From positions 13,682,776 through 13,746,775 of the forward strand of contig CM057158.1 of assembly GCA_029962745.1 (NCBI GenBank): a DNA stretch of 64,000 nt, read 5' to 3'. Every line of letters starts with the position of its first letter. Within the stretch, counting starts at the first letter, position 1. Origin of the DNA: Echinometra lucunter. Lineage: Eukaryota; Echinodermata; Echinoidea; Camarodonta; Echinometridae. The notes under the pieces are model-generated. The model made no database searches. It was not told where the DNA came from and saw only the letters and a program-made list of their open reading frames with translations. Both the position numbers and the translations under genes were made by a program. Shown here in pieces: positions 60,201 through 64,000 of the stretch.

Positions 60201-63200
60201 CAAGCATACACATGCTTTCTTAATAGCAGTTGGGTAAGATAACTAACCGTTTAACTGTTTCACCGTGATATCCACTACACTTTGGACTCCGTAAATTCCC
60301 TTGATTGAAGTAAAGTGGCCGTGTATGCTCTGCCTATCAGCATGTTGTCCCGACAGTAGCTCTGTTATGAATCGAGTATCCTTGAGATGGTTCATTGCCA
60401 GACAATATGGCAGTGCCCTTGGAATAGGCTTGTGCAGATGTGCTATTGAATTAATTTTATTTTGATTTTTTTACAAAGCCATAATTCACACAACAGTATG
60501 CTGCTGATTCTTTTCAGATAAAATGTTTCTTTTAGAGATGCTAGGAGAATTACTGTATGAAAATTAATTTTATGTAAATGTGCGTGAGTGTTTACATTTA
60601 TGCATATTATTTGTAATGTTTTTTATGCAATTCTATTATTTATTTTGTATGTTGACTGTCATCATATATTTATCTATTTATGTTAAGTATGTAAACTGAT
60701 CCTATCAGCTTTGCTGCTGATCAGTATTTTCATATACCAATAAATAAATGAATAAAAAAATCTTATAAATAGGGGAACAGCATAAGACAGTTGTTTTTCA
60801 GTGTTTATGAAGGACATCCCAAGAATTATACTGTAGTGAAAAATATTACAGTGAGACATAGTTTATACATTTTGAAGTTGATTAGAGATTGATCACTTGT
60901 ATCAAGGCAGACCTTTAATTCCATTTTATTTGCATGTTTATCAGTGTATAGTTGCATTGTGTGAAACGGAAATGAATTTTTGCTCATTGACAGGACCATA
61001 TCAACCTAACAGTGGGTCGACAATCATTCAACCTGAAGCAGCTAGAAAATGCCACTGCAGCTTTCAAACATCTCTTGACCAAGGATAGCAGGCAGCCTGC
61101 CGTGCAGCAGGTTGCCTTCCTCAAGGAATACCTCTGCATCTACAAGGTAAGATCCTCAGCAAGACTAATGCAGTATCTCCCTATTAAAGTGATTACACAA
61201 TGGTAAATTTTTTTTAGATATATGATCGAGAATACAATTCTAAGAAGAATAGCATTAAAAATTTGATGATTTTCAATCGAAATCAATACATTTTGGCTAA
61301 TTTTCTCATAAAAAATCAAGAGTTGACCAAAAAATTTGAGTATGAGGTATGATGTAAAAGTGGGTACCCAGCTTCGCGCATTTTGCTAGAATTGCGAGAC
61401 AAGGTACCCACTTTGACGTCAAAATGACGTCAAAGTGGGTACCCAGTTGAAACTGGGTCACAGCTGAGGGGTCAAAAATATCTTGAAATCTTACCACATT
61501 TGGGGGTTTCCTCGGCAACACGACTTTTTAGGCAGATGATTTTCTGCTAATAAAATCATGCTCTTTTAAATGAACTAACATTGTTTCAGCGTTGGGTACC
61601 CCCTTTAAGAGTTGATTCATGACACAGATAACAAGAAGTTTATGTGATCCTACAGATACCAACAGCTTACTATTGCCTTGATAACATTCCTTCCCTGGCC
61701 CCCACCCTTCTCCCCCCCTCTCTCCCGCTATCTCTATATCTCTGTCTTTCTCTCTCTCTCTCTCTCGCTCTCTCGCTCTCTCTGCCTATTTCTCTTCTGG
61801 GCCCTGTTGCATAAAACTTACCATCAACTGTAACTGCCATGGTAACATTGCTCAACAGCCATTCAAATTCAAGGTTCCATGGAAGTTACCATCAATGGTA
61901 AGTTTTATGCCATGGGGCCCAGATGAAATAATCTGTACAATCATTGTTACTCATGGATATCTATCAACTAGAAATTAAGAAATTAAAAAGATTTGGATTT
62001 CTGGAATACTTGTAATAATGTTGAAATATATATATAAAGTAAAGAAAAGGAGTTCACAACATCATACAGGATACGCCAAAACGAGCAGGATTTTTACTTC
62101 ACAAGTGCTTTCGTTTTATTCTCTTCAGGTGAAGTGAGCCTTTGACATTTTAACATGACTATATTATATTTTGACACTGCACCTCGTCCGAACTTTGTTC
62201 ATCTTACTATTTTTTGCTATATATATATATATATATATAAACATTTTCTTGCACAATTCCTCCCCCCCCCCCATCTCTCTCTTCAAAGAAATATATTGGA
62301 CTTTGTTGTGTTATGTTAATACTGAGAATATTCTCCTTCTCCAACAGCAACTGTTAACAATGCAATCCCAGGATGGTCAGAGCTTGGCAACATTACCTCA
62401 GCTTCCTCTTCCATTCATCAAGAAATCAGCCACCAGGATCCTTCTTGCCACTCCTAACAGACCTCAGTACTCAGGTACGTACTTACTGACTGTTATGGCA
62501 TTTGGTGTTATGTGCATAGCAGTATTTAGGTAGGCCTGTACTGCTTTATATAGACTGATCTGAGAAGCGATTTAGGGGCAGCGCCACTACTGCGGTGTCC
62601 CCAAGTTAGTGCTTATCATAGTGGATACGTAATTCTGTGGTTGGGGATGGATTTCTCTCCTGCTTGGGCTACCAAAGATCATAAAGCACATCCTTTCTAA
62701 TCTTTGCATGCTACATACAGCTGCAGGACACCGGAGAAATGCACTGCACTAACTCTATGGGGACACCGCAGTTTTGGCTGATTATCTGCTGCCCTCAACA
62801 ATAAGCCCAATAGGTCTATAGGTTTAGAGGCTACATCTCCTTAATCTCAGGACTGGTGTAATTTCCTCAAGATGTAGTGGAATCTTGCACTTCTGATAAT
62901 GAAAGGCACTTATTACTCCAGCTGGCATTGAACTACTTTGAATAATCTTTAGGTAAAATCTTCACAGTTATAACTTCATGCCCATCACAAACAGAGTCCC
63001 TCAGGCACCTCAGAAAATATTCCTTTTCTATATGGAACTTACCTTGTTTTATGGACTGTGGGGCTGCAGATAGAAGACATTACGAAACACATCTCTGCTA
63101 AAGTGAATGCTTTTTGCATTCATGATGATTCTTGGTAGAGAATGTTCTGAAATGTGAGTCTGGTATCTAGTGTGGTTTGTTACAGGGCTTGTGAGCAATA

Positions 63201-63517
63201 CTCATATAAGCATTGTCAAGCAAAGTTTTCCATGGTTCATACAGACTTCCACTGAATCTCTTAAAGCCTTTGCTTCAGTAAGGATGTGTGAACTACATTT
63301 ATTTTTGCAGCACCACAAGATTCCAGGATAGCCGCTACATCTGTGACCTTTGGGCGCATCTTCAACCGAGCTGAGGTGGAGGATTGGTGCAGTATGGAGG
63401 AAGCAGTTGCGGTGGTAGCCAACAAACAGAAGTCACTGCCATCTTGGTTTCAGTACCACCCTCAGTTGCTTCATAGTGGGACAGATAACTCAACAAGTCC
63501 TCTTGGTGTAGTAGGAG
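45065..63517 (+). CDS. TRAPPC8: TRAPPC8, trafficking protein particle complex subunit 8 (5' 16 exons; gene continues past window)
   Basis: Sixteen exons with canonical splice sites join in phase to about 825 residues: 45065-45221, 50880-51077, 51549-51638, 52809-52983, 53452-53620, 54446-54563, 55223-55626, 56449-56564, 57198-57348, 58662-58762, 59144-59249, 59538-59669, 59892-59963, 60994-61146, 62348-62474, 63311-63517. The product aligns along its whole length with vertebrate TRAPPC8: the N-terminus MAQCSQSAREF, then PKWLCPNIFKYYVLLHD, DPWSQYL, LTLSDHDRLR, RGLLPYIE, SLLRSAL-like DSDLRSALFLEQAAHCFIN, VRKYAFHMILAG and LPQLPLPFI. Family knowledge: TRAPPC8 (yeast Trs85/Gsg1) is a TRAPP III-specific subunit that helps recruit the Rab1 exchange factor to membranes in ER-Golgi traffic and autophagy. 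The start is the first in-frame ATG, preceded by AGA at 45062. Vertebrate proteins are about 1,435 residues, so the C-terminal part lies beyond the window. The least conserved stretch is residues ~260-390, a Ser/Thr/Pro-rich linker. Confidence 0.96.
45545..46255 (-). mobile_element. MITE, GTTTCATAAAACTTGTTATC family, split by a foldback element
   Basis: 45545-45670 plus 46235-46255 match, in order, the reverse complement of 23208-23355: AACTTGTTATC, AGTTGCAATAA, GTGATTGGCTGA, TAGAAATGTGGCAGTTGTTA, GATAAGTTTAATGAAATGGG. The foldback element lies inside its terminal repeat. Confidence 0.88.
45671..46234. mobile_element. Long foldback element, AGGCAGTG family, copy 2
   Basis: 564 bp, starts AGGCAGTGTATACAGCCACA, ends in the inverse. 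The arms are each about 270 bp and pair almost throughout (ACACGCGTGTG, GCTATCGCTAGTGT, AACAATATT). Flanked by 7-bp duplications TTAATGA at 45664-45670 and 46235-46241. Confidence 0.94.
46256..48335. other. TRAPPC8 intron 1, unremarkable part
   Basis: A-runs near 46921 and 47469; no further element or exon recognised. Confidence 0.5.
48336..49990. mobile_element. hAT-like non-autonomous element, 8-bp target duplication CACTTAAC
   Basis: Ends CAGGGCGCGACAAA and, inverted, CAAGCCTCTACAAA agree at 10 of 14 positions, and both sides carry CACTTAAC (48328-48335 and 49991-49998). Sub-terminal CTTGCCCG/CGGGCAAG hairpins cluster at both ends. 1,655 bp, no transposase frame. An 8-bp duplication and CAGGG ends are hAT hallmarks. 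Confidence 0.82.
48930..49092. mobile_element. Small palindromic MITE nested in the hAT-like element
   Basis: Ends GCGTTTCATGAAAGGACTTG and TGTTGATGAAACGCCCCCC, interior GTCGGATGTTTTATCCGAC and CAGCCAATCAAAA. Resembles the other GTTTCAYRAA palindromic MITEs. Confidence 0.75.
50490..50621. mobile_element. Small palindromic MITE, GGCCTGTTTCTC ends
   Basis: Left GGCCTGTTTCTCAAAACT; right TTTCAAGAAACAGGCC; interior CCAAGTTCTTGGAC. About 132 bp, 260 bp before TRAPPC8 exon 2. Confidence 0.75.
50880..51077 (+). CDS. TRAPPC8: TRAPPC8 exon 2
   Basis: Acceptor CACCCACAG and donor GTAAGT, phase 1 to phase 1, residues ~53-118. Encodes HIRDPAGQPHSIHNLRLIV through NVLTVGSYDLQIS, which matches vertebrate HMRDPNNQLHVIKNLKI...NVITAGDYDLNIS. 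It is separated from exon 1 by a 5.66-kb intron loaded with transposons. Confidence 0.95.
51549..51638 (+). CDS. TRAPPC8: TRAPPC8 exon 3 (followed by U12-type donor)
   Basis: Acceptor CACCCACAG. Encodes STPWYEAYRESVLQNMATSD through FVAC, residues ~119-148, matching vertebrate TPWFESYRETFLQ...HYLAC. The exon ends in phase 1 directly before GTATCCTTT, the U12-type donor consensus. Confidence 0.93.
51639..52808 (+). other. TRAPPC8: U12-type (minor spliceosome) intron 3 of TRAPPC8
   Basis: The donor at 51639-51647 reads GTATCCTTT, an exact match to the GT-AG U12 donor consensus. The branch-site-like TTCCTTGAC is at 52787-52795 (consensus TTCCTTAAC), with the likely branch A 14 nt before the exon, and there is no polypyrimidine tract. 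Splicing here restores ACML, as in vertebrates. A TTAA-flanked element fills 51826-52638. Confidence 0.88.
51826..52638. mobile_element. TTAA-flanked element, CCCTAAAAAGACTGGGG family, inside the U12 intron
   Basis: TTAA at 51822-51825 and 52639-52642. Inverted ends CCCTAAAAAGACTGGGG / CCCCAGTCATTTTAGGG. 813 bp with G/C runs just inside each end. It makes up most of TRAPPC8 intron 3. Confidence 0.88.
52809..52983 (+). CDS. TRAPPC8: TRAPPC8 exon 4
   Basis: Acceptor ATCGCAG after the U12 branch motif, donor GTGAGT, phase 1 to phase 2, residues ~149-206. Encodes MLVVSTGHADPMDQFVKLS, QQQHHLQH and PKWLCPNIFKYYVLLHD. These align with vertebrate MLVASSSEAEPVEQFSKLS, EQHRIQH and PKWFIPNTLKYYVLLHD, one of the best-conserved blocks of the protein. 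Confidence 0.95.
53452..53620 (+). CDS. TRAPPC8: TRAPPC8 exon 5
   Basis: Acceptor CATGTTCAG, donor GTTAGT, phase 2 to phase 0, residues ~207-263. Encodes ADAIYQSMKSTYG, CHLLRINSRAM and MPDPWSQYLNKVNQQ. The vertebrate counterparts are AEAIYEEMKQKYG, CYLLKINSR and IPDPWSQYL. The second half of this exon plus its donor is repeated in decayed form in the following intron. Confidence 0.94.
53519..54040 (+). repeat. Decayed tandem copies of the 3' half of TRAPPC8 exon 5
   Basis: A ~137-bp unit starting at 53519 (inside exon 5, from AATTCCAGAGCAATGACTAC) and including the exon end and donor is repeated at 53657-53792. It appears again as a short fragment at 53793-53826 and more diverged at about 53925-54030. 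Copy 2 keeps the exon frame open (SRVMITVDTASVTAEQN...) and the CAACCAACAG/GTTAGT donor. Its best acceptor (TTCTAG) gives the wrong phase and a stop codon, so it is probably not used. Confidence 0.85.
54446..54563 (+). CDS. TRAPPC8: TRAPPC8 exon 6
   Basis: Acceptor CTCTTTCAG, donor GTCAGT, phase 0 to phase 1, residues ~264-302. Encodes EPVEVDVVPANDPAMFPDQ and a following Ser/Thr/Asn stretch. This is the variable linker of TRAPPC8, so support comes from frame continuity and splice sites rather than alignment. Confidence 0.8.
55223..55626 (+). CDS. TRAPPC8: TRAPPC8 exon 7 with 8-residue tandem repeats
   Basis: Acceptor TTTCTTTCTAG, donor GTGAGA, phase 1 to phase 0, residues ~303-437. The first two thirds are a Pro/Thr/Asp linker with tandem PTQ(S/T)DPLT repeats (about 55325-55395). 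The end is conserved: HGAYLTLSDHDRLRIFIHEF and RGLLPYIERMIR, matching vertebrate HGACLTLTDHDRIRQFIQEF and RGLLPHIEKTIR. Confidence 0.93.
55664..55967. mobile_element. MITE, GTGTTTCACAAAG family, copy 2
   Basis: Left GGGGGGTGTTTCACAAAGAC TAAGATTG and right CAATCTTAGTCTTTGTGAAA CACCCCC are close inverses over about 27 bp. About 304 bp in TRAPPC8 intron 7. Confidence 0.88.
55984..56120 (+). repeat. Fragment related to the AGGTGCGTTCAGATATG MITE
   Basis: AAGGCTTGTTCAAATATGAG, CTCAAATAAGAGAGAGTTTT and GCCAAAAGTTTTGC resemble the left half of 12975-13251; no right end found. Confidence 0.5.
56310..56340 (+). repeat. (GTA)n microsatellite
   Basis: About nine consecutive GTA units in TRAPPC8 intron 7. 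Confidence 0.95.
56449..56564 (+). CDS. TRAPPC8: TRAPPC8 exon 8
   Basis: Acceptor CCTTCTGCAG, donor GTAAGT, phase 0 to phase 2, residues ~438-475. Encodes LASRKGIQRSLFNVTKKLF, matching vertebrate LISRKGLSRSLFSATKKWF, followed by a variable acidic/Ser stretch. Confidence 0.94.
56991..57188. mobile_element. MITE, GTGTTTCACAAAG family, copy 3 (decayed), next to exon 9
   Basis: Left GGTATTGTTTCCCAAAGATC; right AGTCAAACTTCAATCTTTGTGACCCCC, with the family's ACTTAA...AAGTC motifs. Its right edge merges into the CCCCCTCTCCTCAG acceptor of exon 9. Confidence 0.65.
57198..57348 (+). CDS. TRAPPC8: TRAPPC8 exon 9
   Basis: Acceptor CTCCTCAG, donor GTAACT, phase 2 to phase 0, residues ~476-526. Encodes SPEIQMRRRADLAFMVQMYE, MAYTSYHTAKGDF and NDQAWMHYAGSL, the start of the helical repeat region. 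Vertebrates have APELQIRKMADLCFLVQHYD and CYHTAKKDF. The pyrimidine run before the acceptor overlaps the right end of an inverted-repeat element (56991-57188). Confidence 0.95.
57349..58661. other. TRAPPC8 intron 9, no other feature
   Basis: Apart from the small MITE, AT-rich sequence without a conserved frame. Confidence 0.5.
57662..57816. mobile_element. MITE, GGGCCC-TTGCATAAAACTTACC family, copy 1
   Basis: Ends GGGCCCATTGCATAAAACTT and TAAGCTTTATACAATGGGG; interior TTGATTGGCTGTTGAGCAAT and paired ACCAT/ATGGT segments. About 155 bp. Confidence 0.85.
58662..58762 (+). CDS. TRAPPC8: TRAPPC8 exon 10
   Basis: Acceptor CTGTTTACAG, donor GTAAGT, phase 0 to phase 2, residues ~527-559. Encodes EFAAISAYMLGHIQKSYPSH then YMENAVTTYLTSC, matching vertebrate EMAAVSAFL...YPAHYMDTAIQTYRDIC. 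Confidence 0.94.
59144..59249 (+). CDS. TRAPPC8: TRAPPC8 exon 11
   Basis: Acceptor TCTTTGTAG, donor GTGAGT, phase 2 to phase 0, residues ~560-595. Encodes TRAVLIGTEIQKARRMFSEA and ALEFIRLTGE. The vertebrate equivalents are RCVLLSAELLKSQSKYSEAA and LIRLTSE. Confidence 0.94.
59538..59669 (+). CDS. TRAPPC8: TRAPPC8 exon 12
   Basis: Acceptor TCCTTGTAG, donor GTAGGT, phase 0, residues ~596-639. Encodes DSDLRSALFLEQAAHCFINS, PMVRKYAFHMILAGHRYSKA and GQ. It is almost identical to vertebrate TRAPPC8 and is the strongest block for naming the gene. Confidence 0.97.
59892..59963 (+). CDS. TRAPPC8: TRAPPC8 exon 13 (24 codons)
   Basis: Acceptor ACTATTTACAG, donor GTGAGT, phase 0, residues ~640-663. Encodes RKHALRSYCQALQVYKGKGW then ALAE, matching vertebrate KKHALRCYCQAMQVYKGKGWSLAE. 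Confidence 0.96.
60066..60235 (+). mobile_element. tRNA-derived SINE, copy 2, with intact cloverleaf-like head
   Basis: 60066-60139 starts GGTGC and ends GCACC, so the acceptor stem pairs. GGCTTAGTGGTAGAGCAGTGG (D arm), GGTCTCGTAACAGG (anticodon arm, CGT, tRNA-Thr-like) and CCTGGTTCAAAGCC (T arm) follow in order. The body CTGGTTGCTTACTTACAAGC is shared with 21427-21610. The insertion lies in TRAPPC8 intron 13. Confidence 0.72.
60994..61146 (+). CDS. TRAPPC8: TRAPPC8 exon 14
   Basis: Acceptor CATTGACAG, donor GTAAGA, phase 0, residues ~664-714. Encodes DHINLTVGRQSFNLKQLENA, FKHLLTKDSRQPAVQQ and FLKEYLCIYK. Vertebrates have DHINFTIGRQSYTLRQLDNA, RHILINESKQSAAQQ and FLREYLYVYK. Confidence 0.96.
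61188..61604 (-). mobile_element. TTAA-flanked MITE with CRE palindromes, copy 3
   Basis: TTAA at 61184-61187 and 61605-61608; same orientation as copy 1, shorter by an internal deletion. Contains TTTGACGTCAAAATGACGTC AAAG, two adjacent CRE octamers, in TRAPPC8 intron 14. Confidence 0.9.
61705..61795 (+). repeat. CT-rich low-complexity tract
   Basis: (TC)n-dominated stretch directly left of a small MITE in TRAPPC8 intron 14. Confidence 0.9.
61799..61920. mobile_element. MITE, GGGCCC-TTGCATAAAACTTACC family, copy 2 (inverted)
   Basis: Ends GGGCCCTGTTGCATAAAACT and GTTTTATGCCATGGGGCCC; interior matches the reverse complement of 57662-57816 (GCTCAACAGCCATTCAAATT CAAGG). Confidence 0.9.
62348..62474 (+). 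CDS. TRAPPC8: TRAPPC8 exon 15
   Basis: Acceptor TTCTCCAACAG, donor GTACGT, phase 0 to phase 1, residues ~715-756. Encodes SLATLPQLPLPFIKKSATRI, matching vertebrate GPLPQLPLPYINSSATRV, then a variable tail. Confidence 0.94.
62475..63310. other. TRAPPC8 intron 15, nothing recognised
   Basis: One inverted pair GGTGTCCCC (62597) / GGGGACACCGCAG (62759) suggests a small old element, not delimited. Confidence 0.4.
63311..63517 (+). CDS. TRAPPC8: TRAPPC8 exon 16 (last confident exon in window)
   Basis: Acceptor ATTTTTGCAG, donor GTATGG, phase 1 to phase 1, residues ~757-825. Encodes ATSVTFGRIFNRAEVEDWCS, MEEAVAVVANK and LPSWFQYHPQLLHSGTDNST followed by SPLGVVG. This corresponds to vertebrate THVSLDQEY...W..LEEQVVSVVNKG, PSNFHPTQYCLNSYSDNS and FPLAVVEE. 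Confidence 0.93.
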
Positions 63518-63828
63518 GTATGGAAGCAAATCTTGAGTAGAATGTTGAACTAAGAACTCTCTTGGTCATAAAGTAATATGTAGTTTTAGAACCACTGAAA
63601 GAAGTAATGGTTGTGTCTGGGTTCCTTTATAAATGAAAATGTATCTCTACTCAGAATATGATTAAGAAACAATGCATGATATAAAAAAGAATTTGGTCTA
63701 AACTGTGCGGAATTCATAGCATGAAGTGTGCAAGACATATATTTGGGTTTTATTTTGTAGTATGTATCCTGTTTCATCTGTTCTCATCCCTCTTAGCCTC
63801 TATTTTTTTGTATTTTTTATTGAACCAG

Positions 63829-63908
63829 CACTGAAGAAACTTCTGAAGGCACCCATCATTCTAATCAACATTACTCTCCTTAACAAAGCTTCTTCCTGCC
63901 AACTTTGA
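63829..63908 (+). pseudogene. Possible decayed or alternative terminal TRAPPC8 exon fragment
   Basis: Downstream of exon 16, an acceptor-like CAG at 63826-63828 would join in phase 1 to the frame KKLLKAPIILINITLLNK before a TGA at 63906. The block aligns without gaps to the vertebrate segment RNPLKVLLLLTDLSLLW that follows exon 16's homologue. However, about eight preceding residues are absent and no GT donor occurs before the stop. It may be a degenerated duplicate of the true exon 17, or an alternative terminal exon; the true next exon is probably outside the window. Confidence 0.4.
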
Positions 63909-64000
63909 TTGCTATTTACCTTATGTGTGACATATGTTATTGTCTTGCCCAGGATAAGTGGTTTGGAAATATTTATTTACAGTTCTATTTCATCTTTACA

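Overview
The window looks like nuclear DNA of a marine invertebrate deuterostome, most likely an echinoderm such as a sea urchin. That is inferred from AT-rich sequence with many ACATGTACATGT-type runs, poly-G/poly-C tracts, long introns full of small inverted-repeat transposons, and one gene whose predicted protein aligns closely to vertebrate TRAPPC8. There are no operons, bacterial genes or CRISPR arrays. Nearly all long open frames are chance or repeat-derived.

Two spliced genes can be supported. (1) On the minus strand, four coding exons between 35,889 and 14,076 join in phase into a 230-residue single-pass membrane protein. It has a cytoplasmic tail with two PPPY motifs and a low-complexity Ser/Pro/Thr end. 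I do not recognise the family. Its 5' non-coding exon starts near 36,037, and its promoter may lie in the CpG-rich stretch near 40.1-40.6 kb. (2) On the plus strand, TRAPPC8 (the TRAPP III / Rab1 exchange complex subunit, Trs85-like) starts at 45,065 and runs off the right edge. Sixteen consecutive exons give about 825 residues, roughly the N-terminal 55-60% of the protein. Intron 3 has U12-type (minor spliceosome) signals. Intron 5 carries decayed tandem copies of the end of exon 5. The two genes are arranged head to head.

Region by region: 1-14 kb is non-coding with several inverted-repeat elements. 14-36 kb is the minus-strand gene, with introns holding many MITEs, a SINE, a large nested insertion (26.4-29.7 kb) and a degenerate ~180-bp tandem repeat (34.2-35.45 kb). 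36-45 kb is intergenic or 5' flank, with a long foldback element, a tandem duplication and poly-purine/pyrimidine tracts. 45-64 kb is TRAPPC8, whose introns hold a hAT-like element, piggyBac-like MITEs, several 'GTTTCAYRAA' palindromic MITEs and a tRNA-derived SINE.

The most striking feature beyond the genes is the mobile-element record. At least eleven elements are flanked on both sides by TTAA (piggyBac signature) and belong to about six families with no transposase in the window. Several nested insertions can be reconstructed, because an uninterrupted paralogue or the opposite arm of a palindrome shows the empty site.
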